In this document: piece by piece, positions 21,985 to 32,058 of the stretch
How positions within the stretch are numbered: the stretch's first letter is position 1
How the letters are laid out: each line of letters opens with the position of its first letter
Source of the DNA: Delphinella strobiligena
Taxonomy: Eukaryota > Ascomycota > Dothideomycetes > Dothideales > Dothioraceae
NCBI GenBank assembly: GCA_009982845.1
Contig: JAADKB010000010.1
Coordinates: 62,001 to 126,000, forward strand
DNA: 64,000 nt
Direction: 5' to 3'
Position numbers and translations under genes: made by a program
The notes under the pieces: generated by a model
The model's database searches: none
Seen by the model: the letters and a program-made list of their open reading frames with translations, nothing else
Told to the model about the DNA's origin: nothing

Positions 21985-22631
21985 TACGGCAGCAAAACTG
22001 TCTATCGCTCCAAAAGAAACAGGCATTATTTCAATAGGACAATTCACTTCAACATTAGCTCCGCCTTCGTAAAATTCAGAGCCATCCCACAGATTCCATG
22101 AAGCACATTTTGGTAGAGTAGATAAGCCTTGATCTTTCCCTGCCCTGGCTTCATGACAGAAATCACGAGATACTCGGAGCCAAACATGTATTGTTCCTCA
22201 ACCTCCCAGCAGTGAGGATCTTGCGGGAACTCAGGAAAGCATGTTCTCATCCTCGTCAAGTCACGAATATAGTCTCTGAGCTTCTCCCTGGTGACTCCAA
22301 TAGACTTGACAGGCTTCCATGTCGTTCGACACGGAATTGTCTTTATAGTTAGCCTCACTAGCATTAAGATATCCTCTAGGTTAGGAAGTCGCAAGGGCAA
22401 GCACTACGACCACTTAGCCAGGCCAAACTGCAATGCCCTCGTGGTAAAGAAGCCTACCAGATCGAAGAAGAGCTTTGTAAATTGCTCTTTCCAGAACGTT
22501 CTGTTGATCGTCCGAATATCATATCCCATGTCATGATACCTGCCCTGAACAGGGTCGCCCTCCAGCTCAGCAGAGCCGGAGTGACAAGGATTAAGTATGA
22601 CCAGGTAAGGTTGATGAGAAGTCATTGCCAT
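21985..22631 (-). pseudogene. GH31 glycosidase remnant (alpha-glucosidase/alpha-xylosidase type)
   Basis: Three minus-strand blocks match parts of a GH31 enzyme but are not joined in one frame. 22631-22404 contains GRYHDMGYDIRTINRTFWKE, the barrel region where family members have a similar motif before the catalytic core. 22400-22044 contains LRDYIRDLTRMRTCFPEFPQ followed by CWEVEEQYMFGSEYLV, the classic GH31 C-terminal barrel end. A frameshift near 22090 moves to WNLWDGSEFYEGGANVEV and PIEIMPV, the following beta-domain. The catalytic middle, including nucleophile and acid/base, is missing. The remnant is divergent from, and about 300 bp from, the intact GH78 gene. The most likely reading is a glycosidase gene lost by deletion and frameshifts. 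Confidence 0.8.
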
Positions 22632-22943
22632 TCACTTCCCTCGCCATGTCCAGTTCTGGTCGTGATTTTCAAACGAGTGAGAGAAATCGATTCGCTGGTG
22701 GTTACAAAGCAATTCAGCGGGCGCCAAGCCGCAAAACTTCGATTAATCGAGTCCCTTCGGTCCTCATCCTTTACGGACGGGAGTTCCCACTCGGCGCCAG
22801 ATCGAGTGTTGTCACCCCACCATTATTATCATTGAGTTTGGTCCGGTGATTCGTAGTAGCTTCTACCGAGCCTGCCATCGAAACAGCTGCACGTCTCCTG
22901 CATCGCAGTTTCAGGTTTGCACCTTATCATAAAGCGAGCGAAA
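22632..22943. promoter_or_regulatory. upstream region of GH78 gene
   Basis: A gap of 312 bp lies between the GH31 remnant and the GH78 ATG. It must contain the rhamnosidase promoter and may once have been a shared divergent promoter. No clear operator or TATA element was seen. Confidence 0.4.
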
Positions 22944-25652
22944 ATGAGCTCCGAGTCTGCTGTATTCATACGGGAACTCACAATCGAACATCAACATCCT
23001 GGAAACGTCGTATGTGTTACCACTCCTCTGCCAAGGCTATCTTGGAAGCTTGGTACGAGATCAGAGGTCAGAAATGTTGAACAGACAGGATATGAGATTG
23101 AGATTGCACCCAGTCTGATACAGCATCCCGAGGACAAAGCGGAATCGTTCAAAATCGACAGCGCGGATTCTGTGCTTGTTCCGTGGCCGAGCGAGCCACT
23201 TTCGTCCCGCAAGCAATGTGTGGTCAGAGTTCAAGTACACTGTACAGTCGAGGGCAAGCCGGTGACTACACCATGGACTGAATGGCACACGCTTGAGTGT
23301 GCCTTGTTCGAGCTTAGCGAGTTCGCTGGCAGCTTCATCACGACGACTGTAGACACTGAACCTGGGAGGCCAATCCGTTTCCGGAAGACGTTCGTGTTAC
23401 CAGGCGAAAAGGGTAAGGTCAAGAAGGCGGCCCTTTACATCACTTCTCAAGGCGTCTATGAAGCTTTCATCAACGGCTCGCGCGTGGGCGACCACGAGAT
23501 GGCACCAGGATGGACTAGCTACAAACACCGGCTGAACTATCAGATCTTTGATGTCACATCCTTGATCGAGCAGAAAGGTACTAACGTGATCGGCATTGAA
23601 GTTGCAGATGGCTGGTTCGCAGGTCGACTTGGCTCGAAGAAGGAACGCCAATTTTACGGCAAAGATCTTGCTGTCTTCGCGCAGCTTGAGATTGAGCTTG
23701 AACATGACGCCATGATATATCCGATCATTTCGGACGACACATGGCAATGTGGAGTCAGTGCTATCATCCATAGCGGGATCTACGAAGGAGAGACGTACGA
23801 CTCACAGCAGGAAACGGAAGGTTGGAATAGCAACAATTTCGATGCCTCTTCATGGGCGCCTGTCAGACTGGTCGACTTTCCTGGAAGTAAATTGGTCGCT
23901 TCCTACGCCCCTCCGGTGCGACTCATTCGTGGAGTCAGACCCGTCAGACTCTTTGAGAGCAAATCTGGCAAGAAAATTCTCGATTTTGGGCAGAACTTGG
24001 TAGGCAAGCTCTCAATATCGGTCATTGAAAAGCCTAAAGGTCATGAGATCTCCTTCGTTCATGCAGAAGTTATGGAAAATGGTGAAAGTGGAACCCAGCC
24101 TCTTCGTGGGGCAAGATGTACCGATACTATAATCTGCTCCGGTGAAACGATCGAGGATTGGACGCCGAAATTCACCTTTCATCGCTTTCGCTATGTTCAG
24201 ATCAACGGCTGGGATGACATTACGGAACCGAATGTCAAGGCACTTGTGATGCACACGGATATGCGAAGAACTGGCTGGTTCAATTGCTCGGAGCGTATGG
24301 TCAAGAAGTTGCACGACAATACGGTCTGGAGTATGATGGGCAACTTCTTGTCCATTCCCACTGATTGTACCCAGCGTGATGAACGTCTAGGATGGACCGG
24401 CGACATTCAGGCGTTTGGACCTTCTGCAAATTTCTTGTATGATACCAGTGGGATGCTCTGTCATTGGCTGGACGATTTGGCTGCAGAACAAGAAGAAGAT
24501 GATGGCGTACCGCCATTTGTTGTACCCAACGCTGTTCAAAACAGCGGGGACAATTTCCCACAAGCCGTCTGGGATGATGTGACTATATTGTTACCATGGG
24601 CTCTGTATCGAGCCTTTGGAGATATCGGTGTGTTGAGAAAGCAATACTCGAGCATGCAAGCATGGATCGACAAAGGAATACCAAGGGGTTCTGACGGTCT
24701 ATGGGACAGGGATACTTGGCAGCTAGGCGACTGGCTGGACCCCATTGCACCAGCCGATAGACCTGACTCTGGCCGCACTGATGGTATCTATGTCGCGGAT
24801 GCCTATCTGGTCCACATCACGGAGGTCATGAGCAAGATCAGCGAGATAATTAGCGAGACAAGTGATGCCGCAAGATACAGGTCCGAATTTGCTAAACACA
24901 AAGCCTTGTTCAACCAGAAATACATTACGCCAGCCGGGCTGGTTGCAGCGGATTCTCAAACCGGTCTTGCTCTTGCGGTGGCTTTTGGGCTACACGAGGC
25001 TCCAGCACAGGTACAGACGGCGGCAGATCAGTTGTCTCGCGCTGTACGGTTGGCAGGATTCAAGGTTGCAACTGGGTTCGCTGGAACACCAATAATCACA
25101 CATGCTTTGACGGCGGTGGGATTGAGTCAGCTGGCATACCGGATGTTGCTCGAGAGAGATTGCCCATCCTGGCTATATCCAGTCACAATGGGTGCCACGA
25201 CGATATGGGAGAGATGGGATAGCATGATGCCGGATGGAAGTGTTAATGTTGGCGAGACGACGAGTTTCAATCACTATGCACTTGGGTCAGTTGTGAATTG
25301 GCTACACGAGGTAGTTGGTGGCATCAGCGTTTTGGCGGCAGGGTGGAAAGAGATCAAGGTGCGTCCGGTACCTGGAGGTAGCATCACATGGGCCGAAGTG
25401 ACGCATGAGTCGCCATATGGGACAATCAAGTGCCACTGGGAGGTGAACCAGACGGAGTTCATGCTTGAGCTGGAAGTGCCAGCAAACTCAAAGGCTGTGG
25501 TAATCTTACCCGACAGGCAGGCGCATACGGCGCTTGGGGAGAAAGAAGAAGGCATAGTTGTAGGATCGGGGAAACATTCTTTCTCGTGCGAGTACAAGGG
25601 CAAAGAATGGCCACCAAAGGGACTGTATCCGGGGATGGAGGACAGACTGTGA
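22944..25652 (+). CDS. alpha-L-rhamnosidase, glycoside hydrolase family 78
   Basis: Single exon, 902 aa from ATG 22944 (MSSESAVFIRELTIEHQHP); the frame extends upstream only through non-ATG codons. The family order is clear: an N-terminal beta domain with TPLPRLSWKL, a rhamnose-binding-type domain with ALYITSQGVYEAFINGSRVG and WTSYKHRLNYQ, then the (alpha/alpha)6 barrel. In the barrel the acidic catalytic region is DCTQRDERLGWTGDIQAFGP, followed by GDWLDP, TIWERWDSM and SFNHYALGSVVNWLH. A C-terminal beta domain ends the protein. GH78 enzymes release terminal L-rhamnose from plant pectin side chains and flavonoid glycosides. No signal peptide is visible, so an intracellular enzyme acting on imported rhamnosides is likely. 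It adjoins a decayed GH31 gene. Confidence 0.95.
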   Translation: MSSESAVFIRELTIEHQHPGNVVCVTTPLPRLSWKLGTRSEVRNVEQTGYEIEIAPSLIQHPEDKAESFKIDSADSVLVPWPSEPLSSRKQCVVRVQVHCTVEGKPVTTPWTEWHTLECALFELSEFAGSFITTTVDTEPGRPIRFRKTFVLPGEKGKVKKAALYITSQGVYEAFINGSRVGDHEMAPGWTSYKHRLNYQIFDVTSLIEQKGTNVIGIEVADGWFAGRLGSKKERQFYGKDLAVFAQLEIELEHDAMIYPIISDDTWQCGVSAIIHSGIYEGETYDSQQETEGWNSNNFDASSWAPVRLVDFPGSKLVASYAPPVRLIRGVRPVRLFESKSGKKILDFGQNLVGKLSISVIEKPKGHEISFVHAEVMENGESGTQPLRGARCTDTIICSGETIEDWTPKFTFHRFRYVQINGWDDITEPNVKALVMHTDMRRTGWFNCSERMVKKLHDNTVWSMMGNFLSIPTDCTQRDERLGWTGDIQAFGPSANFLYDTSGMLCHWLDDLAAEQEEDDGVPPFVVPNAVQNSGDNFPQAVWDDVTILLPWALYRAFGDIGVLRKQYSSMQAWIDKGIPRGSDGLWDRDTWQLGDWLDPIAPADRPDSGRTDGIYVADAYLVHITEVMSKISEIISETSDAARYRSEFAKHKALFNQKYITPAGLVAADSQTGLALAVAFGLHEAPAQVQTAADQLSRAVRLAGFKVATGFAGTPIITHALTAVGLSQLAYRMLLERDCPSWLYPVTMGATTIWERWDSMMPDGSVNVGETTSFNHYALGSVVNWLHEVVGGISVLAAGWKEIKVRPVPGGSITWAEVTHESPYGTIKCHWEVNQTEFMLELEVPANSKAVVILPDRQAHTALGEKEEGIVVGSGKHSFSCEYKGKEWPPKGLYPGMEDRL

Positions 25653-26070
25653 ACAGTCTTCTAGCGGGACAGAGGAAATGAGGCGATGAGAGAGGTGATA
25701 CCCGGAAAAATATTGAGATGTTTTGGAGCACGGAAGCAACAATTAGATATATACAAATGCTATTCGAAACTATGACTACGAGTAGAGCAGGTACGGTACT
25801 GAAGGTACCTAATGTAGGGTTGATGATGGGATCTAATTAATAAAGCCGGTCTAAAGTCCGCGCCAAGACGCATACCTCGGTCCAGGACGTCACCTTCGTG
25901 CAGGCGGCTGCAGCTTATCACGGTGTGCACGTTCACTGTTTGATAGACAGCCCAGGCCGATAGACATTCCGATAACTTCCAAGTAGATTGTTCACCGTCA
26001 TATTCCCTGGGACACTCCGACTGTCAAGGGTCAAGGGTCAAGTGTCAAGTGTCATAGGGTCCGACGTTCG
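25653..26070. other. spacer between GH78 and cullin-4, with heptamer repeats in the CUL4 leader
   Basis: A gap of 418 bp holds the GH78 3' UTR and the CUL4 promoter/leader. At 26022-26055 a run of near-identical 7-bp units (GTCAAGG/GTCAAGT) occurs just before the cullin ATG. No gene is seen. Confidence 0.6.
26022..26055. repeat. 7-bp tandem repeat in the cullin-4 5' leader
   Basis: About 4.5 units of GTCAAGG or GTCAAGT end 15 bp before the cullin-4 ATG, so the repeat probably lies in the 5' UTR. Confidence 0.75.
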
Positions 26071-28888
26071 ATGCAGTCATCACCAGCTCAGTCAGGAGCC
26101 CACCAAGGATCAGAATCATCACGCTCAGAATCACCAATCGATCGAAAGCGTAAACGCGCATCCAGGCAGCCACCAAGTAATACGACTACGACTTCTGTCT
26201 CACCAAAACAACAAAGTATCCAAGGCCTATTCTCCACCCAGCACAAACCAAGTCTGGGACACATCCCGAGTCACATCTCACCGAACAACAAACGAGCGAA
26301 GCAGGAACAGATCGAGACGCCACACGGACCTTCAGACCGAACCTTACGACTACCACCGGAAGACATGTATAGCTTTCCCAGCAAGTATGACAAGGCGAAG
26401 AATAACAATGGCACCATCGACCTCACAAAGTCTCCACGAGCTCGACGGCCCAGCAGTGTCGTGACTCCAAAGACAAACTTCAACCCTCACGCCGGAGCCA
26501 AGAAGCTGCTGGTCAAGAACTTGAAGCCGCAATCTTCATGGGATGCAGATAAATATTTTGCCGACACATGGCAGCAGTTGGATACTGCTCTGACGACAAT
26601 CTTCTCCGACACGCTGGTCAACTTTTCCATGGAAGACATGTATCGTGGTGTGGAGAATCTGTGTCGGCAGGGAAGAGCACGGGAAGTCTATGACAAGTTG
26701 GCCCAGAGGTGCAAGTCACATATCAACAATACCGTCAAGGAGTCATTACACGTCAAGAGCGATGGAAGCAACCTTCAAGTGCTGCAAGATGTCCTGGACG
26801 CATGGGCAGCATGGAATTCCCACATCATCACCATTCGCTGCATCTTCTACTACTTGGACCGCTCATACCTTCTCCAATCATCCAAGTCTTCTCTGCAGGA
26901 CGTTGCTGTCAACCTGTTCAGGGACGCCATCTTCAACACCGAGGCATTGAAGCCGAAGATTGTTGACGGCGCCTGCGATCTCATCGCCTCGGATCGCATG
27001 GAACAAGATCTGGACAGGACTATTCTCCGAAAGGCAATCTCCATGTTTCATGATTTGGCCACCTACACCAACACCTTCGAGCCACGCATGTTGGCCCACT
27101 CTCAGGCATATGTTGTCGACTGGGCAGAACAGAAGAGTGCAGGTTCCGTGCCCGACTACGTCAAGGCCGCTAGCGATTTCATGTCGGCTGAGGTAGCGAG
27201 GTGTGAGTTATATGGTCTGGACATGAGCACGAGACGAGACTTGCTTGCTCTTTTGGAAGACCATCTGGTTGAGCGAAAGGTGGACTACCTGACTGAAAAT
27301 GATGCAGTGGCTGATCTGCTAGACCAATACGCCAAGGATGAGCTCGAGCAATTGTACAATCTGCTGCAACGGAAACGCATGGGCTCGCGCGTCCGCCCTG
27401 CATTTGAGGCCTGGATCGATCTGACCGGCACTGACATCATCTTTGACGAAAAGGCACAGGAAGACATGGTTGTCCGCCTTCTTGCGCTAAAGAGCCGCCT
27501 CGATACCATCTGGCGCATTTCCTTCCACCGAGACGAGCAGCTCGGTCATGCCATGCGCGAGTCGTTCGAAAAGTTCATCAACAAGACGAAAAAGGGCACA
27601 TCCACCTGGGGTACGGACAACTCGAAGCCGGGTGAGATGATTGCCAAGTATGTCGACCAGCTTCTCCGCGGCGGAGCCAAGGCCATACCTGCTCAACTCA
27701 CGGCAAGATCTGGTGCCACGAATGATGACGATGACAACGAAGACCATATGGACGAAGATGACGAGGTCAACTCTCAGCTCGACCAAGTACTCGACCTCTT
27801 CCGTTTCGTCCATGGCAAGGCCGTCTTCGAAGCATTCTACAAAAAAGATCTCGCTCGCCGTCTGCTCATGGGTCGATCAGCCAGCGCAGATGCCGAACGT
27901 AGTATGCTTGCCCGCTTAAAGACGGAGTGTGGTGCCGGTTTCACACAGAACCTGGAACAGATGTTCAAGGACGTCGAACTGGCGCGCGAGGAGATGCTGA
28001 GCTACAAGTCGCGCATGGAAGAGCGACAGGAAAAGTGCAAGCTCGATCTCAGTGTCAATGTTCTTTCCGCCGCTGCTTGGCCCACATACCCTGATGTTGC
28101 TGTCAGGGTGCCCCCGCATATTCAATCTGCCATTACATCATTCGAGGTGCATTATAAGAGCAAGCACAGCGGTAGGAGGTTAGAATGGAAGCATGCGCTC
28201 GCCCACTGCCAGATCAAGGCCAGTTTTGCCAAGCAGTCCAAGGAGCTGGTCGTGTCCTCCTTCCAGGCTATTATTCTGCTCTTGTTCAATGGTCTCGAAA
28301 AGGAGGAGCAACTCAGCTACGACTTCATCAAGACCGAGTCTGGTCTGCGTGAGTTTTGCCCAGAACATGTGGTCAAAAAGGTCCGCTAATCCATCTCTCA
28401 CAGCCGAAGCAGAAGTCAAGCGCACGCTCCAGTCCCTCGCTTGCGCCAAACTACGACCGATATCCAAGCATCCCAAGGGCCGCGAAATCAACGAGACTGA
28501 CACGTTCAGCGTCAATCTAGCCTTCACACACGACAAGTACCGTGTCAAGATCAACCAAGTGCAGCTCAAGGAGACCAAGGAAGAGAACAAGGAAACGCAC
28601 GAACGAGTGGCGGCAGATCGAAACTTCGAGTGCCAAGCGGCGGTGGTGCGAATCATGAAGAGCAGAAAGACGATTGGACATAGTGAGTTGATTGCCGAAG
28701 TCATCAAGGCGACTCGGAGTAGAGGAGTGTTGGACGTGAAGGATATCAAGAAGAATATCGATAGGTGAGTTTCGACATGATAACGATTAATCACAAAGGA
28801 GGATCGGATGCTAATGTCATGTCGCAGGCTGATTGAAAAGGATTACATGGAACGTGCCGAGGGCAATACATATAGCTACATTGCATGA
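26071..28888 (+). CDS. cul4: cullin-4, scaffold of a CRL4 ubiquitin ligase
   Basis: Exons are 26071-28348, 28404-28764 and 28828-28888, with introns of 55 and 63 nt, giving 899 aa. After about 130 residues of Ser/Pro-rich, probably disordered sequence, cullin repeats start near NLKPQSSWDADKYFADTW. The cullin homology signature is VLDLFRFVHGKAVFEAFYKKD followed by LARRLLMG. Splice 1 joins ESGL to PEAEVKRTLQSLAC, the expected winged-helix approach. The neddylation site is the Lys in VRIMKSRKTIGHSEL, and the end DYMERAEGNTYSYIA is the canonical cullin C-terminus. A LARRLLMG plus LQSLACAK pattern and long N-terminus fit CUL4 rather than CUL1 or CUL3. CRL4 acts with DDB1-type adaptors in DNA repair, replication licensing and, in Neurospora, heterochromatin formation. 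CSN5 in this window would remove NEDD8 from it. Confidence 0.95.
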
Positions 28889-29134
28889 GCTTGATTGAGT
28901 CGTTTGTGCATTTTCAGCATTGGCATGCAAGCATATTGGAGTTTTATATATTATGAAAGACGAGACTCATGATGCATTGATTGATTTGCTTTTCCCCTGG
29001 GGTATATCAACCCTTTGTCTTTTCCTGTCTCACTCGCCAGACGGTTCCCCATCAAGGGGGGGATGAGTGACGGCGTGTCCATGGTGGTGCTGCAACAATG
29101 TCCTCGTCGGCGCAGGACTATTTCCCCAAGAAAT

Positions 29135-29910
29135 TCACCGCTTCCCCTTCTTCTTCTTCTTTCCACCGCCTCCTCCACCAGATTGATTCGCCTTTTGCTG
29201 CACAGCAGCAGCCTCACCAACAGGCGCACCAGGTTCAGCCCGCGGGATAGCCGTGTCGTCTACCTCTTTCATCTCGACATCTGTGAGCACATTCGAGTCA
29301 GCGTGTTTCTTTCGTCCAAGCTCTCGTTCTGCTTCCCAGAATAAGTGTATAGGAAAATCACGCCCTCTGTTTCTAGGACAAGTGTGTAGAAAGATGCACA
29401 TACCCTCACCCCCCACCTCCTCAGACAAAGCAGCCATCCCCCTCCCCAACAATCCCAGACTCCCTATCAACCTCCCCACCTCGGCTGCCTTATCAGTTTT
29501 ATATTTCAGACAAACGCCGCTCTCCGGATCGTAGGTCCTGAGTTCGAGATAGCCGATCTGTTGTTTAGGTGCTGCTGCTGCTGCCGCTGGTGTTGGTGTT
29601 GGTGCGCCATCCGCTTCCGGGGTGGTGGTTTTGGACACTTGCTTTTCGGCGCGCTTGGCGAGTTTCTTTTGGTGTCGCAGGGATGAGGGGGAGGGAATGT
29701 GGTATTTGGTTACTATGCGCGTCTGGGGTGGATGTGAGTTAGTTTGATGTGGGAGCTTGCTGTGCTGTGCTGTGCTGTGCTGTGCTGTGCTGGACTGGAG
29801 TGCTGGGTATGTGGTGTGGTGGGGTGGAGTGGACTTACGGTTGTTGGTCTGGCTTTTAGGAGGAGGAAGGATTGGCGTTGCCATTCTGTGCTTGAGTCGA
29901 AGTAGGGCAT
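29135..29910 (-). CDS. SRP21: signal recognition particle SRP9/SRP21-like subunit
   Basis: Exons are 29910-29839 and 29722-29135, separated by a 116-nt intron with GTAAGT donor and CCCAG acceptor; the product is 219 aa. The start MPYFDSSTEWQRQSFLLLKA and, across the intron, TRIVTKYHIP match the SRP9-21 domain. ELRTYDPESGVCLKYKTDKA followed by EVGRLIGSLGLLGRGM is its second half. The tail is low-complexity and ends in a basic KKKKKGKR stretch, common in fungal SRP21. The protein helps hold the Alu end of SRP RNA during co-translational targeting to the ER. The residues around EGMCIFLHTCPRNRG look unlike the family, and an in-frame optional intron of about 80 nt could be present near 29320-29410, which would shorten the protein. 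The intron holds a TGTGC repeat. It is divergent from the DUF1308 gene. Confidence 0.85.
29757..29792. repeat. TGTGC pentanucleotide microsatellite inside the SRP21 intron
   Basis: Six perfect TGTGC units (29761-29790), with flanking partial units, lie within the first intron of the SRP21-like gene and explain why that intron is twice the usual length. Confidence 0.9.
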
Positions 29911-30209
29911 TTTGTGGTGTGGTGTTGATGATGGGTTATTAAAGTAGTGTTAGGTATTCTCAGCCTCCATTGTTGCCAGCCAAGCGCTTCATTAACGAGA
30001 TGGAGAGAAGTTGCGGAGCGGAGGTGAGGAAGCGGAAGGTTTAGCCGAATTGGGTAAGGTACAGTATGGCGGGGCATTCTTGCTGCATATCTTTTATGCC
30101 TGGACGAGTCGCCTGACTTTCTGGGCCCCTTCGAAAAAAACACAATAACTTATTTGATTAGTCAACGATTGTCGAGTCTGAAGAGGGTAAACATACGACA
30201 ATCCAATTC
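29911..30209. promoter_or_regulatory. short bidirectional promoter between SRP21 and DUF1308 genes
   Basis: A gap of 299 bp lies between divergent ATGs. No TATA element is seen, as is usual for housekeeping genes; start-site control cannot be resolved. Confidence 0.4.
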
Positions 30210-31814
30210 ATGCTAGACACTTCAACTCTCGAGTACAATCGCAAGTTCATGCTCGGCACTTCATCTCTCGAGCACAATGTCGTGTCCGAGACAAACGGCC
30301 ACAATGAAACCTCTCCAACTCGCAATTATCCAACCGTCGATCAACTTCTCCAGAGATGCAACCTTTTGATAGCCGAACTCGAGTCCTTCAAGGAACACCT
30401 CAAGGCCAACAGACAGGAAAACACTGTCGAGATTGCACATTTCCGCAACACCGTCAAGTCCGAACTGCGCACTCTGGAACGACTGGCCGACGATGGGAAA
30501 TCAGAAGAAGCCACTCAGCACACGGTCAACAGTTCCAATCTACCATTCCTCGAGACCGTCTGGGCTGTTGTCAAGAACACATCCGGCCTACAGGCACTGC
30601 AAAAGAGATTCTACTGGCACGGTGGACTGGCTCAGGAGAGATCTGCGAGACAGGCCATCTCGGGAAGAAACAATGATAACGTGAGGATACCGGATAAGAA
30701 GAAACACAGTGCGCTGGTGGATATCGTTGGCAAGAATGGTCTGGAGTGGACAAAAGTCTCATTGATCACCAATACCCGCCTGCTCTTCGACAAGGCGAAA
30801 CAAGGCTGGGAACAAGTCTCCACCTCGGAAGATGAAGACGAGGAATACCCCGCCAAGGGAAAACAGGAAGAAGACGACAACGACGTCCCGCTCGTGAGAA
30901 TGGCAAAAGACCTCTTCAAAGCCGCAAACGTCGTACGCATACGGACAAACCACCCACGAATACGACTGGTCCTGCCCAAAATCGAAGAAGGTCAGATCGA
31001 CGAAATCGACGAAACCCTAACCACTCTTCGCACCATGGGCTGCATAGTCGACACAGCCGACCGCCACCTTTCCTCGCCCACACTCGAACAAGTCGTCCAC
31101 AAACTCCTCACCGACCCCTTTGCCAATCTCACCCAAACCCTCAACATCGACTGCACCATCCTGCTAGCCCTGGTATCCGACTTCTCCCACTGCAGCGTAG
31201 AAGCCGAACCCTGGTTCCACCGCGCCCTGAAACGGCAGGTCGAAATCGAAGACAAGGAAAATCTACTCCCGAATCTGCTGTATCCAGCCATAGCAAACCA
31301 CACTTTGGTCTGCACGAAAGAGGCCGCGAAACGCATGATCGAGATTGTCGAAACCATCGGCACGCCAGGCGAGAAAGCACGGACGAATCTCATCATGGCA
31401 TCCACCGAATCCACCGACCTCACCGACCAATCTGTCCCGGAAGCAGCACAGAACCTCAGAGACGAGTTGCAGGAATGGTCCAAGTTCAAAGTCCCCAGCA
31501 CTCTCAACCTGCCAATCAGAATAGTAGATTCGGGAGTCCGTCTCACGGAAGAAGAAACAAGTGCAGACCCCATACTGTCCCAGCTCCCTCCCTCAGCTGT
31601 CCAGATCAAGAAACATCTGACCTGGATAAATCAATCTGTTTTCTTGCATGGTTGGGCGAGCGGCAGCTCGACTATGACTTCCAATCGCACCGTGGTCAAA
31701 CTGATAGATAGTCTGCTCGAGGAGCATGCGCGGAGTGAGAGCGAGTGGCCTAGTATTTGGCTTTGTCCTACTGCTAGGAGTTTGGTTGGGAAGGAGAAGG
31801 GACGGAGGGATTGA
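30210..31814 (+). CDS. DUF1308 (C7orf25-like) protein with PIN-like domain
   Basis: Single exon, 534 aa. Features in order are: a leader of about 40 residues with a repeated TSTLEYNRKFMLGTSSLE phrase, a helical block QLLQRCNLLIAELESFKEHL, then PFLETVWAVVKNTSGLQALQ and FYWHGGL. A central KKHSALVDIVGKNGLEWTKV motif is typical of the family. An acidic stretch EDEDEEY follows, then the C-terminal PIN-like core NIDCTILLALVSDFSHC. These match the eukaryotic C7orf25/DUF1308 family, whose function is poorly known. A PIN-like fold suggests possible RNA or nuclease links, but the catalytic acids were not verified. It is divergent from SRP21 and convergent with TDP1 (244 bp apart). Confidence 0.85.
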   Translation: MLDTSTLEYNRKFMLGTSSLEHNVVSETNGHNETSPTRNYPTVDQLLQRCNLLIAELESFKEHLKANRQENTVEIAHFRNTVKSELRTLERLADDGKSEEATQHTVNSSNLPFLETVWAVVKNTSGLQALQKRFYWHGGLAQERSARQAISGRNNDNVRIPDKKKHSALVDIVGKNGLEWTKVSLITNTRLLFDKAKQGWEQVSTSEDEDEEYPAKGKQEEDDNDVPLVRMAKDLFKAANVVRIRTNHPRIRLVLPKIEEGQIDEIDETLTTLRTMGCIVDTADRHLSSPTLEQVVHKLLTDPFANLTQTLNIDCTILLALVSDFSHCSVEAEPWFHRALKRQVEIEDKENLLPNLLYPAIANHTLVCTKEAAKRMIEIVETIGTPGEKARTNLIMASTESTDLTDQSVPEAAQNLRDELQEWSKFKVPSTLNLPIRIVDSGVRLTEEETSADPILSQLPPSAVQIKKHLTWINQSVFLHGWASGSSTMTSNRTVVKLIDSLLEEHARSESEWPSIWLCPTARSLVGKEKGRRD

Positions 31815-32058
31815 ATCAGTGTGGATTCATGACATGGTCTGTGTTGATGATGGATATGTCTATGAATGAAGATGCTTGCGTGCGCGGAAAGTGGTACCTT
31901 TTGAGACGACCTCTCGATGCCATCAACCCTTTTCTGCCTCTACGCCGCGCTAAATATACAATGATGCTGCTTTGCTTGAAGACGGACCCATTGTCCAACT
32001 AAACAAATGCTCTGCACCCTCTTCCACCATACCAGAATACTTCAATCGTGGTGCAGGC

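Noticed and set aside
28180..28794. 204-codon minus-strand frame
   Set aside because: Antisense to the cullin-4 C-terminal coding sequence, whose domain match is clear.
29320..29410. A second intron in SRP21-like exon 2
   Set aside because: Possible donor/acceptor pair is in phase, but the unspliced frame is also open, so the simpler model was kept and the doubt noted.
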